64,000 bases of DNA from positions 1 to 64,000 of the forward strand of contig CAWBEX010000008.1 of NCBI GenBank assembly GCA_963787895.1, in the 5' to 3' direction. Made by a program: the position numbers and the translations under genes. This DNA comes from Anderseniella sp963787895. Its GTDB lineage: Bacteria; Pseudomonadota; Alphaproteobacteria; Rhizobiales; Aestuariivirgaceae. This document shows positions 1-8,716 of this stretch, in pieces; position 1 is the stretch's first letter, and the number at the start of each line of letters is the position of its first letter. A model generated the notes under the pieces. The model had not been told where the DNA came from. It was given only the letters and a program-made list of their open reading frames with translations, and searched no databases.

Positions 1-345
1 CCAGGCAACTCTGGATGGATCGGAATGGTACAGATTGAAACTTGTAGCCATCTCGGTTCCGCTCAGCTTCCAAAGCAAAGGAAACACTCGTGAAACAAAG
101 TCGGAAAAGATCGCGGCTACAATGGCCAAGCGATGACGACGTAAACACTCTGGGCGCTTGTTTTTGTTGTCGTACTTACAACTACTAACAGTATCGCGAG
201 ATGCACTATGAACCCGGTTACCGATGGAGAAGAAGCGCCCTATCGGGATAGTCAAATAACCGCACCGCCAATCCAGGCGAAGTTGGCAGATACCGCTGGC
301 CGATTGGTTCAGCGCCGCATTGGATATGCTACCAAAATAGCTTCC
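1..345. other. left-edge region without a convincing gene
   Basis: I find no well-supported gene here. On the minus strand one frame stays open from about 346 to the left edge (over 110 codons). It is Cys-rich and unconvincing in its first part, but from about 141 down to 85 it reads RRHRLAIVAAIFSDFVSRVF, which faintly recalls the start of Wzx-type flippases. No start codon with a ribosome-binding site is clear. On the plus strand a 52-codon frame (208-366) starts with ATG after a weak GCGAG and overlaps the dehydrogenase end; it is probably spurious. The stretch may be decayed sequence. Confidence 0.3.
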
Positions 346-1719
346 TCAGAGTACGGCGAAGAATGAATTCTGAACTGTCCCAAACCGAAAACAATCATAC
401 CTCAGATCGAATGAGTTCACAAACTCCAGTACAAGCAGGTCCCTGCGTACATTCTCTGGCGGAACTGCCGATTTCACATCGACCAGCACGCCACCAATTC
501 GAATCCGGTTGGTCAGCTTGGAGAAATCCTGCAGATATGCCCGGTGATTTACCGCGAGAATGACTGCATCGACATCATTTATGTCCGCCTCGTCACTGAG
601 GTGCACATCATATTCGTGCATTGCGTCTTCATTGGACACCATCGGGTCATGCACCAGAGGCTCTATGCCATAGTCCCTGAGTTCACGAATGATATCGATC
701 ACTTTTGAATTGCGCAGGTCAGGTACATTTTCCTTGAAGGTCAATCCCAGCACGGCGACCCTCGAACCACCTGTCATCAACTGACGCTCGATCAGCAGTT
801 TAACCGTCTTGCGAGCGACAAACCGCCCCATGTCGTCATTGATGCGCCTGCCTGCCAGAATGACTTCAGGGTGGTGTCCAACTGCTTCCGCCTTGCTGGT
901 CAGATAGTAGGGATCAACACCGATACAGTGCCCACCGACCAGGCCGGGTGTAAACTTCAGGAAATTCCATTTCGTACCGGCCGCTTCAAGCACGTCCTTG
1001 GTACGAATACCCATGCGCTCAAAAATCAGTGAAAGTTCGTTCATCAGCGCAATGTTGATATCGCGTTGAGTGTTTTCGATAACCTTGGCAGCCTCGGCCA
1101 CCTTGATGGAACTCGCCTCAAACACGCCAGCTTCTATGATCGCACCATAAACCGCAGACACCCTGCGCAATGTAGCGGGATCTTCGGCCGAAACAACCTT
1201 TACAATCTTCTCAAGCGTATTGTCCTTGTCGCCGGGGTTTATGCGCTCTGGCGAATACGCAAGCTTGAATTGACTCCGCTGCAATCCCGACAACTCACTG
1301 AGCAGCGGGCCGCAGATTTCTTCAGTCACTCCGGGAAATACAGTTGATTCAAAAACGATCACATCGTCAGGCTTCAGGTAAGGCGCTATGGACTTGCACG
1401 CACTGCGAATCGGACCGAGGTCGGGTCTCTTGTCCTCATCAACCGGCGTTGGAACAGTGACCACTATGAAGCTGGCATCTGACAGAATTGCCGGATCGCT
1501 GGAACACACAAGACGGCTTTGTTTCAAAACCTCAGGTTCAACTTCACCTGTCCAGTCATGCCCCTCGTTAATCGCATTGACCCGCTTTTCAAACACATCA
1601 AAGCCGACGACTGACTTGCACTTGCGTGCGAACGCAACTGCCAGCGGCAAACCCACATAACCCAGACCAATTACCGCGATCCGCTCTGAGATCACGTCCA
1701 CATCCGCCGCTCTTTCCAA
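346..1719 (-). CDS. nucleotide sugar dehydrogenase (TviB/WbpO/WbpA type)
   Basis: Oxidises C6 of a UDP-N-acetylhexosamine to the uronic acid with two NAD+ in the cytoplasm. The Rossmann motif is IAVIGLGYVGLPLA near residue 14. The FTPGLVGGHCIGVDPYYL segment near 255-272 carries the catalytic Cys, and VLGLTFKENVPDLRNSK marks the C-terminal domain. Closest in style to TviB/WbpO (UDP-GlcNAc/UDP-GalNAc 6-dehydrogenase). It would supply the first step of the WbpB-E-D-I route encoded downstream of 11 kb. The chosen start is TTG behind a purine-rich GGCGAGGGG; an in-frame GTG lies a few codons in. After residue ~430 the protein loses family character, whereas a +1 shift near 440-445 gives TCLYWSL and a stop at 417-419, so a 3-prime frameshift is likely. 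Family call is secure; exact substrate is inferred. Confidence 0.9.
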   Translation of the reverse strand: MERAADVDVISERIAVIGLGYVGLPLAVAFARKCKSVVGFDVFEKRVNAINEGHDWTGEVEPEVLKQSRLVCSSDPAILSDASFIVVTVPTPVDEDKRPDLGPIRSACKSIAPYLKPDDVIVFESTVFPGVTEEICGPLLSELSGLQRSQFKLAYSPERINPGDKDNTLEKIVKVVSAEDPATLRRVSAVYGAIIEAGVFEASSIKVAEAAKVIENTQRDINIALMNELSLIFERMGIRTKDVLEAAGTKWNFLKFTPGLVGGHCIGVDPYYLTSKAEAVGHHPEVILAGRRINDDMGRFVARKTVKLLIERQLMTGGSRVAVLGLTFKENVPDLRNSKVIDIIRELRDYGIEPLVHDPMVSNEDAMHEYDVHLSDEADINDVDAVILAVNHRAYLQDFSKLTNRIRIGGVLVDVKSAVPPENVRRDLLVLEFVNSFDLRYDCFRFGTVQNSFFAVL

Positions 1720-1758
1720 GCCCCTCGCCCTCTCAACTTTCCATGCAATGACAACTGC

Positions 1759-3672
1759 CTATTGAGCTGCCACTACCACATTTTCATCATAAGCCGTCAG
1801 CACAGACAGTACTTTGCGAAGCTGCTTCCTGTCGCGCCCCGCAATTGCCGCGGAAAGCTCCCCCAAGCGTACCTCTATCTCGTCGAAACCTGAGAACCTC
1901 TCCCTGGACATATTGATTCGCGGATGAAAGGTAGTCTCGATCTCCTCGCCAACAAAGAGCTCTTCGTAAAGTTTTTCGCCTGGTCGCAGACCCGAAATGA
2001 CAACCTCGATGTCACCTGAAGGATTGTTGCTGTCACGCGTTGTCATGCCTGACAGATGAATCATGCTGACAGCCAGATCATAGATGCGAACCGGCTCGCC
2101 CATGTCGAGCACAAATACTTCACCCCCCTTTGCCATCGCGCTCGCCTGAAGCACTAGCTGGGTTGCCTCGGGAATGGACATGAAAAACCTGGTGATATCC
2201 TTATGTGTAACGGTAACAGGACCGCCGCTCTTGATCTGTTCACGGAAACGCTGCACAACCGAACCTGACGAATCCAGCACATTACCAAACCGCACGATGC
2301 CGAATCTTGTCTCATGACCATCGCGGTCTGCCAGCGCCTGGATGAACAGCTCCGCCGCTCTCTTGCTGGCACCCATCACACTCTTTGGGCGCACAGCCTT
2401 GTCTGTCGAGATCATCGTGAAACGTTTGACGCCCGCGTTCACTGCCGCCATTGCGACATTGCGTGTGCCGATAACATTGTTCTCAACACCGACAACCTCA
2501 TTGTCTTCCAGCAATGGTACATGCTTGTAGGCTGCCGCGTGAAACACGGTATCTATATCGTGTGCGGCAATGACTTCAGCCAGCACGTCCGGCTGCAGCA
2601 GGGAACCAATTGCCGCTGCAATTTCAGGCCGGTCGCCTTCATCCAGTTTCCCGGTCAGTTCCAGCAGCTCCGACTGGATAGCAAACAGCGCAAACTCCGA
2701 ATGGTCCAGTATTACAAGTTTGCGCGGCTTGTGGTGAACCACCTGGCGGCAGATTTCAGACCCGATTGAACCGCCACCACCCGTTACAAGAATACTTGCC
2801 CCTGCAACTGCCTCACTGACCAATTCAGGTTTCGGCGGCACAGGATCACGCGACAGCAGGTCATTTACCTCGATCGGCCTGATGTCAGACACCGAAAAGC
2901 GTCCCGTGGCGAGCTCTGCCGGAGATGGAATCGTTTTAACCACCACCGGATGCTCAGACAGCAACTCGATCGCTGCTACCCTTTCAGCTCTCGTCGCTTC
3001 CGGCATGGCCATGAAGATTTCTTCTATGCCGTGCTTTTCGATGATCGCTTTCAGCCTGCTGGTCTCATGCACCCTGAGGGAAGCAATCGTGCGCCCAGCC
3101 AGCCCTGGCGCATCATCAATCAGTGCAACCGCCCGGTAATGCGGGTTGCCTCTGAGTGAATGCACAAGCGCAATGCCCGCTTCGTTAGCGCCGAAAACAG
3201 CCACATTGCGTCGCTGTGTACCGCGGCCAATCAAAGGTGCCGGCATCTGCTGCACCTGCAAAATGAGCATCGCCATCGCCTGCCTGCCTATGAGCAGCAA
3301 TCCGAACAATATAGCCCAGTAGATCAGACCCACTGAACGCGGCAGGAAACGAACACCACTGAGATAGGCGAGCGAAAACCACACAATGGCGGCCAGGCCG
3401 GCACCAGCAAGCAGCTTGACTACAGTACGATGGTCCAGATAACGGATGACTATCCGGTAGACTCCAAGAGCATGCAGACCAAGAAGTCCGCCGATGACAG
3501 CGAGCGTTGCAATGAACAACACTTGCGCGTCTATGGGCCAGTAAAGCGTGTCCAGGCGAATGGCAAAACCAGCCCATAGCGCGGCAAACATGGCCACCGC
3601 ATCATAGCTCATGACCAGCACAAGCTTGCGCCACCGGCCCAGCGCGGACAGATTCTTGATCACTTGCAGCAC
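1759..3672 (-). CDS. membrane-bound nucleotide-sugar 4,6-dehydratase (PglF/WbpM/CapD family)
   Basis: Removes water from UDP-GlcNAc to give the UDP-4-keto-6-deoxy sugar, a precursor of bacillosamine, QuiNAc or FucNAc. 637 residues: four N-terminal hydrophobic segments (about residues 15-125), a CoA-binding-like Rossmann domain (VAVFGANEAGIALV), then the catalytic SDR domain with GGGGSIGSEI near 300. The triad reads Ser-Met-Lys (STDKAVRP then MGASKRAAE), Met replacing the usual Tyr, as in WbpM/PglF. Start is GTG at 3672; a second in-frame GTG is three codons in. It lies downstream of an aminotransferase, an epimerase, a PglD-like acetyltransferase and a PglC-like transferase, which fits a PglF role. 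WbpM-like use for another deoxy sugar remains possible. Confidence 0.9.
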   Translation of the reverse strand: MLQVIKNLSALGRWRKLVLVMSYDAVAMFAALWAGFAIRLDTLYWPIDAQVLFIATLAVIGGLLGLHALGVYRIVIRYLDHRTVVKLLAGAGLAAIVWFSLAYLSGVRFLPRSVGLIYWAILFGLLLIGRQAMAMLILQVQQMPAPLIGRGTQRRNVAVFGANEAGIALVHSLRGNPHYRAVALIDDAPGLAGRTIASLRVHETSRLKAIIEKHGIEEIFMAMPEATRAERVAAIELLSEHPVVVKTIPSPAELATGRFSVSDIRPIEVNDLLSRDPVPPKPELVSEAVAGASILVTGGGGSIGSEICRQVVHHKPRKLVILDHSEFALFAIQSELLELTGKLDEGDRPEIAAAIGSLLQPDVLAEVIAAHDIDTVFHAAAYKHVPLLEDNEVVGVENNVIGTRNVAMAAVNAGVKRFTMISTDKAVRPKSVMGASKRAAELFIQALADRDGHETRFGIVRFGNVLDSSGSVVQRFREQIKSGGPVTVTHKDITRFFMSIPEATQLVLQASAMAKGGEVFVLDMGEPVRIYDLAVSMIHLSGMTTRDSNNPSGDIEVVISGLRPGEKLYEELFVGEEIETTFHPRINMSRERFSGFDEIEVRLGELSAAIAGRDRKQLRKVLSVLTAYDENVVVAAQ

Positions 3673-3746
3673 GAGTTAGTCCATTCTCCCCGAAAATCTG
3701 CCTAACAGCAGAATGAATGAATTGGCACCCGTTGATCTTCTACCCG

Positions 3747-4967
3747 CTAGCACCGGGGGTCGACATTCGCACCAGCGTCTGCCAGAACCTCGCATACGAT
3801 GTGTTTGAACGCGTTCGCTCTGATTTTCAAGCTTTCCGGCACAATTGTTGGATGCACTTCAACCATCAGGCTTGTTCTGCCAAGTTGCTCGGCCACTGGC
3901 AGAGCGGATTGCTGCAAATCTTTGAATGCTGCCTCGCGGTAGATTTCTGAGCATGAGCCAGAAAACACCTTCAAACCTTTTTTACCCGCCCTGGCAAGAA
4001 TTTCATCCCTTACCGCTTCCACATTGGGCAACGCGGCGTCCAGATAGCTGTAGAACTTGTAGAATGCATGACGATAGCCCTGGGCCGGCAACGGGACATG
4101 AAGATGCCGGATACCACGCAACTGTTCAGCCCAGATCATTGCGTTGTGCGTTCTCTTTCGCGTCCATTCCTGCATCTTTTGCAGTTGGCACAACCCGATT
4201 GCAGCCTGCATTTCTGTCATTCGCCAGTTGGTGCCGATGCTGTCATGCAGCCAGCGAAAACCAGGCTTTTCCGGTGGTGTATTGACCGTATCCCAGTTCT
4301 TCCCGTGGTCCTTGAATGACCAGGCCTGTTGCCATTCATCCTTGTCCTGAAAAATGGTGAGCCCGCCTTCACCGCCTGTGGACATGATCTTGTCCTGACA
4401 AAACGAAAATGCAGCCGCATGGCCAAAGCTGCCAGCCATCCTGTCACCAATCATGGCGCCATGCGACTGGGCGCAGTCCTCTATTACCTTTAGTCCGTGC
4501 TTTTCTGCCAGCGCCATTATGGCAGGCATATCGCAGGGCCAGCCCGCAAGATGAACCGGAATGATGGCCTTGGTCCTCGGCGTAATCACCTTGGCGATCG
4601 TGTCCGGCGTGATGTTGCCGCTATCAGCGTCAATATCAGCAAACACTGGAGTGGCACCAACCAGGCTTACTGAAGAAACCGAAGCCATAAAGCTGCGTGG
4701 CGTGACGATGACTTCATCGCCCGGACCAATGTTGAACGCCCTCAGAGGAAGTTCAATCGCAAGCGAACCGTTGGCCAGCGCAACACCATGCCCAACGCCA
4801 ACATAATTCGAAAAGACCGTTTGAAAGTCCTTCACCAAATGGCCAGTCCACTGGTTCACCTTGCCCGAACGCAGAACCGTGGTTACAGCCTCAACCTCAT
4901 CGTCAGCGTAGAACGGCCAGGCTTCCGTATCCGAAACTGCGAGACTGCCAGGCTGTTCAATTGACAC
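3747..4967 (-). CDS. DegT/DnrJ/EryC1/StrS sugar aminotransferase
   Basis: PLP-dependent transamination of a keto sugar nucleotide, probably at C4 of the product of the neighbouring 4,6-dehydratase (PglE-like role, inferred). Fold-type I features: GPGDEVIVTPRSFMASVSS, IPVHLAGWPCDM, VIEDCAQSHGA, and the PLP lysine in SFCQDKIMSTGGEGG. I choose GTG at 4967: the frame opens earlier (5042) but that lies inside the upstream epimerase gene, AAGGA sits 9 bases before the GTG, and the family fold begins right after (WPFYADDEVEAV). The 406-residue product then overlaps the epimerase stop by 11 bases, showing translational coupling. GDP-perosamine-synthase-like activity is an alternative. Confidence 0.88.
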   Translation of the reverse strand: MSIEQPGSLAVSDTEAWPFYADDEVEAVTTVLRSGKVNQWTGHLVKDFQTVFSNYVGVGHGVALANGSLAIELPLRAFNIGPGDEVIVTPRSFMASVSSVSLVGATPVFADIDADSGNITPDTIAKVITPRTKAIIPVHLAGWPCDMPAIMALAEKHGLKVIEDCAQSHGAMIGDRMAGSFGHAAAFSFCQDKIMSTGGEGGLTIFQDKDEWQQAWSFKDHGKNWDTVNTPPEKPGFRWLHDSIGTNWRMTEMQAAIGLCQLQKMQEWTRKRTHNAMIWAEQLRGIRHLHVPLPAQGYRHAFYKFYSYLDAALPNVEAVRDEILARAGKKGLKVFSGSCSEIYREAAFKDLQQSALPVAEQLGRTSLMVEVHPTIVPESLKIRANAFKHIVCEVLADAGANVDPRC

Positions 4968-5976
4968 GGTAGTAGTCCTTGTACCATTCGATGAAGCGTT
5001 CGATACCTTTCGCCAAAGGAGTTGAGGGTTTGAAACCCACATCCCGCATCAGCGCATCCACATTGGCATGAGATTCCGGTACATCGCCGGGTTGCATTGG
5101 CTCAAATATCTTTTCAGCTTCACGGCCCAGCGCCTTCTCCACCAGCCCAATCATGTGCATCAGGTCTGTCGGGTCATCGTTGCCAATATTATAAACCCGC
5201 CACGGCGCAGAACTGGTGCCGGGATCAGGATTGAAGCCGTCCCATGCGGGCTCGGGTTCAGCAGGCTTGTCCAGCGTGCGGATTACACCTTCAACAATGT
5301 CGTCAATGTAAGTGAAATCCCGGCGCATATTGCCATGATTGAACACTGTGATCGGCTTACCTTCAACAATGGCCTTGGTGAACAGAAACAGCGCCATGTC
5401 CGGCCGGCCCCATGGGCCGTACACGGTAAAGAACCGCAGACCTGTCGTCGGCAACCTGAACAGATGGCTGTAGGAATGCGCAATTAGCTCATTGCATTTT
5501 TTGGTCGCCGCATAAAGGCTGACCGGGTGGTCAACCGACTGGCCAACCGATGATGGCTTTTCAAGATTGGCCCCATAAACCGAACTGGATGATGCATAGA
5601 CAAAATGCTCGGCCTCGATGTCCTTGGCGTTCTGCAGAATATTGAAGAAGCCGATCAGGTTGGCATCAACATAGTCTTCGGGGTGAGACAGCGAATGTCG
5701 CACGCCCGCCTGCGCTGCGAGATGAACAATCCGCTTTGGCTTGTGCTTGGCGAACAGCGCGTCCATTGCAGCCCGGTCGGCCAGATCAGCGCGAACCATT
5801 TCAAAACCCGGCAACTCGGCAAGCATCGCTGCACGCGCTTCCTTCAATGAAACGTCATAATAGGTGTTAAAATTGTCCAACCCCACAACCTGCCTGCCCT
5901 GCTGCAACAATGCGCGCGCAACATGAAAGCCTATAAAGCCGGCAGCTCCAGTGACAAGAATTGGGGAATCGGACAT
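4957..5976 (-). CDS. NAD-dependent nucleotide-sugar epimerase (UDP-glucuronate 4-epimerase-like)
   Basis: Extended SDR of 339 residues that should invert C4 of a UDP-uronic acid in the cytoplasm. Seen: NAD motif TGAAGFIGFHVARALL, substrate/cofactor segment GLDNFNTYYDVSLKEARA typical of the CapI/LpsL group, catalytic Ser in YASSSSVYGAN, Tyr-Lys in YAATKKCNE, and MRRDFTYIDDIVEGVIR near 220. The family converts UDP-GlcA to UDP-GalA; with an N-acetylhexosamine dehydrogenase in the same locus, an acetamido-uronate substrate is also possible. Its stop overlaps the following aminotransferase start, so the two are probably co-translated. Confidence 0.88.
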   Translation of the reverse strand: MSDSPILVTGAAGFIGFHVARALLQQGRQVVGLDNFNTYYDVSLKEARAAMLAELPGFEMVRADLADRAAMDALFAKHKPKRIVHLAAQAGVRHSLSHPEDYVDANLIGFFNILQNAKDIEAEHFVYASSSSVYGANLEKPSSVGQSVDHPVSLYAATKKCNELIAHSYSHLFRLPTTGLRFFTVYGPWGRPDMALFLFTKAIVEGKPITVFNHGNMRRDFTYIDDIVEGVIRTLDKPAEPEPAWDGFNPDPGTSSAPWRVYNIGNDDPTDLMHMIGLVEKALGREAEKIFEPMQPGDVPESHANVDALMRDVGFKPSTPLAKGIERFIEWYKDYYRVN

Positions 5977-6060
5977 CTATGCTCTCAATCGGTCAGCTAC
6001 AGGCTGGGTTGATACTGGTCAAACCGGCAGAACGCAATTACCAATGGACGCAGCGCAAGT

Positions 6061-6705
6061 TTACTTCAGTAATCTGGCAGGATTCCCAACCACAGTTGTA
6101 TTCGCGGCCACGTCCCGCGTTACAACAGCACCCATACCAATTATGGCACCCCTACCTATCACGAGAGGTTTGCCTGGCGAGCCCTGCCTCAAAACAGCAC
6201 CAGTTCCGACATATACAAGGTCTTCGACAACTATATTCCCATTGCAATTCACCCTCGGTGCAAAGGTGACGTAATTCCCAATATGACAGTCATGAGCAAC
6301 ATAGGAATATATATTTGCATGAAAGTGTTTTCCAATTTTGCAGTTTGAAGTAAAAATAGAATTAGCGCATGCAATCAAACCATCGCCCTGCTCGTCGACA
6401 AGATACTGCTCATGTGATTTTGCAATAACATCAACAAATTCAACCCCTGCATCTTCGCATTTTAGGGCCAGTTTCTGACGTAAACTGCAATCTCCAATTG
6501 CAATTGAAAATTTTCGCGCTTCAGCGACGGCTTGTTCAAATCCTACAACACGAACATTATTCACTAGTTTGCCATACATGGCAGTGGCGTCATCAACAAA
6601 TACAATATCAACACCGAGCCCGTATTGCTGATATATTAAGGGAAGCACCTCGCGAGCAAACCCTCCGGTACCGTATACAGCAAATTTGGGTTTAGCATTC
6701 GCCAC
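6061..6705 (-). CDS. NeuD/PglD-family sugar O/N-acetyltransferase
   Basis: Acetyl-CoA-dependent transferase with the two-part NeuD/PglD layout: an N-terminal nucleotide-sugar-binding Rossmann part (FAVYGTGGFAREVLPLI, residues 6-20) and a C-terminal left-handed beta-helix of hexapeptide repeats ending in GAVVTRDVAANTTVVGNPA. GTG at 6705 is chosen, behind TGAGGA; earlier in-frame starts would lie inside the sugar-transferase gene and precede the conserved fold. The 214-residue length matches the family. Placed directly after a PglC-like transferase, it is a good candidate for N-acetylating the 4-amino sugar (PglD role, inferred). The gene is visibly more AT-rich than its neighbours. Confidence 0.87.
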   Translation of the reverse strand: MANAKPKFAVYGTGGFAREVLPLIYQQYGLGVDIVFVDDATAMYGKLVNNVRVVGFEQAVAEARKFSIAIGDCSLRQKLALKCEDAGVEFVDVIAKSHEQYLVDEQGDGLIACANSIFTSNCKIGKHFHANIYSYVAHDCHIGNYVTFAPRVNCNGNIVVEDLVYVGTGAVLRQGSPGKPLVIGRGAIIGMGAVVTRDVAANTTVVGNPARLLK

Positions 6706-6715
6706 TACACAATCC

Positions 6716-7336
6716 TCAAGAGTTCCGCGATTTATGATTCTGGTTGCCCATGAACTCCGGCATGGTTGCGTGGCCTTCAGCCGATGTATTGCGGCTGCCA
6801 AGAACACTCAAGACCGTCTTCAGCAGTATCTTCAAATCCAGCCAGAATGACCTGTTCTCGACATACCACACATCATGCTCGAATTTCTCTTCCCAGCTAA
6901 GCGCGTTGCGTCCGTTGATCTGCGCCCAGCCGGTTACGCCGGGGCGTACTTCATGTCTGCGTTTCTGACGTTCGCTGTATAAAGGCAAATACTGCATCAG
7001 CAAAGGCCGCGGACCAACAAGGCTCATTTCACCCTTCAGCACATTCCACAGCTCCGGCAATTCATCAAGGCTGCTGGCGCGCAGGAACTTGCCGAATGAT
7101 CCCAGCCTGTCTTCGTCAGGCAACAACTTGTTGTTTCCGTCGCGCTCATCACTCATGCTGCGGAACTTGATCATCTTGAACGGCTTACCGTTCAGACCAG
7201 GCCTCACCTGTCGAAACAGAACGGGCCTGCCCAGCTTGAAGGCAATCAGCAGGGCAAGCATAGCAATTAATGGAGCTAACACGACCAGCGCACTTGCAGA
7301 TATGAGGATGTCAAATATGCGTTTCAAAAAAACCAC
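6716..7336 (-). CDS. polyprenyl-phosphate sugar-1-phosphate transferase (PglC-like)
   Basis: Monotopic phosphoglycosyltransferase that moves a sugar-1-phosphate from a UDP-sugar onto undecaprenyl phosphate, starting repeat-unit assembly at the inner membrane. One N-terminal re-entrant hydrophobic helix (residues 9-33), then FKMIKFRSM, the catalytic Asp-Glu in LDELPELWNVLKGEMSLVGP, RPGVTGWAQINGRN and WEEKFEHDVWYV. At 206 residues it is the short PglC form, lacking the extra membrane domain of WcaJ/WbaP, and PglC enzymes prefer UDP-diacetylbacillosamine. GTG at 7336 directly follows the TGA of the upstream gene. This is the only initiating transferase I see in the locus. Confidence 0.93.
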   Translation of the reverse strand: MVFLKRIFDILISASALVVLAPLIAMLALLIAFKLGRPVLFRQVRPGLNGKPFKMIKFRSMSDERDGNNKLLPDEDRLGSFGKFLRASSLDELPELWNVLKGEMSLVGPRPLLMQYLPLYSERQKRRHEVRPGVTGWAQINGRNALSWEEKFEHDVWYVENRSFWLDLKILLKTVLSVLGSRNTSAEGHATMPEFMGNQNHKSRNS

Positions 7337-8716
7337 TCAATGCGCTTCTGCCTGACCTAGCTTCATTTGCTCAGCGTGCAGCGTATTTTTAATGATGCGA
7401 AACTTCCCACTCTTTTCTCTGGGAATATCAGTGACATGTATAACTTCAATTCGCATTTTCTTGCCGGTGCGCGCTTGCATCGCACCAATCAGTTTTCGCT
7501 CTTGAACTTCACTAAACGCATCATTGGTTACGAGCCTCAATATAATCTTGCTGGGCTGACTTTGCTCAATCTGAAAACAAACGATCCCCTTTACGTCTTT
7601 GGTGCTGTTACTGAGGTTGCCAAGATTGACCTTGCCGTATTCAGGTGACCACAAGAAATCAGCTGTCCGCCCTCCAATTTCTTCAACAATCTGGAACGGC
7701 CACCCACATGAGCAGCTCCGGTTCTTTGAAGCCAGCCCTATCACGTCACCGATCCGGTATCTGATCAGTGGTGTGCCATGAGTTGTAAAAGAAGTGACGA
7801 GCAATTCACCATGGTTGGCTGGCATAAGGGTTTCATCGACTATCTCAAAAATACCTGACAAAGGATGCATATGAAGAGACCCTTGGGGACACTCGATTAT
7901 GAAAGGCGCACCTTCTGACGAAGCATATTGGTCTCTTGTAATACACCCAAGCACATCGCCTATAATGTCTCTATGCACTTGCTGAACTGCTTCAGCAGTC
8001 GGAAAAAATACCTTCACCTTGCCGGGATACTTCAAGCCCTTCTGTTGCGCGATGATGCAAATTTCCAGAAGGCTTGACGGGAAACCAACTATGAACTCAG
8101 GGCGAAAATCGCACAGTGCCTTCCAGTAAACTTCAAAATTTCTTTCATTTATATGGAATGTGGAAAAGAACCTTATCTTGTTGATCCAGTCGTCCCGGAA
8201 GCAAATTCCTCTTGTGAGGTCTTTTTCTCGTGTCAGGTCCTTACCGCTGAACCAAGCCGTTCTTGATCCAAGCTCCCAGCCATACAGAGATCGAAACCAG
8301 TCCAGCATGGCAAATCGCTGCTGAGTATCTGCCCATGTGTAGAAAACTTTCAAGGAAGCGCCCGTGGTTCCCCCGGTGTAACTTTCGTGCCCCTGTCGCG
8401 ATTCGACGGTTGCGATTCTTGAAAGGTTATCAACCAGGTCTCTCTTCTCCAGTACTGGAAATGATTCAAGGCTATCAGCAGTACCACTGCCATTGTACCA
8501 GCTGGAGTGTTCGATGCTGTACGCCAGAAAATCCTTGAGACGCTGTTTTTGCACCTTACTAATTTGCTGAGGAGACCATTCCACGCAATCTTGGAAACAG
8601 CGCCGCCATTGCTCGTATTCGCCGGCTCTTCGCTTTCTCCATTGACGATCATTGTACAAGCTAATTAGCAGGTTCTGTACTAGTACCGGAGCCCACTTGA
8701 AAATTGCTTCTTTCAT
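7337..8716 (-). CDS. PaaK/CapK-like adenylate-forming enzyme
   Basis: 459 residues resembling phenylacetate-CoA ligase homologues found in capsule and O-antigen clusters (CapK). Seen: the phosphate-binding loop ESYTGGTTGASLKVFYTW near residue 115, a QYASSEGAPFI segment near 265, RYRIGDVIGL near 322 and a C-terminal lysine region IPREKSGKFRIIKNTL. Such enzymes adenylate a carboxylate, but the acid and acceptor are unknown for capsule homologues. It shares a four-base ATGA overlap with the glycosyltransferase upstream and abuts the PglC-like gene, so it is part of the assembly operon. A role in acylating or amidating a sugar is a guess. Codon use is more AT-rich than average here. Confidence 0.8.
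   Translation of the reverse strand: MKEAIFKWAPVLVQNLLISLYNDRQWRKRRAGEYEQWRRCFQDCVEWSPQQISKVQKQRLKDFLAYSIEHSSWYNGSGTADSLESFPVLEKRDLVDNLSRIATVESRQGHESYTGGTTGASLKVFYTWADTQQRFAMLDWFRSLYGWELGSRTAWFSGKDLTREKDLTRGICFRDDWINKIRFFSTFHINERNFEVYWKALCDFRPEFIVGFPSSLLEICIIAQQKGLKYPGKVKVFFPTAEAVQQVHRDIIGDVLGCITRDQYASSEGAPFIIECPQGSLHMHPLSGIFEIVDETLMPANHGELLVTSFTTHGTPLIRYRIGDVIGLASKNRSCSCGWPFQIVEEIGGRTADFLWSPEYGKVNLGNLSNSTKDVKGIVCFQIEQSQPSKIILRLVTNDAFSEVQERKLIGAMQARTGKKMRIEVIHVTDIPREKSGKFRIIKNTLHAEQMKLGQAEAH

Noticed and set aside
208..366. 52-codon plus-strand frame before the dehydrogenase gene
   Set aside because: Only a weak ribosome site, overlap with the dehydrogenase 3-prime end, and no recognisable protein features.
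2314..2769. 151-codon plus-strand frame inside the 4,6-dehydratase gene
   Set aside because: Shadow frame with unlikely Cys/His-rich composition and no start context.
4968..5042. Longer N-terminus for the DegT-family aminotransferase
   Set aside because: The extra codons lie within the epimerase gene; the GTG at 4967 has a better ribosome site and starts the family fold.
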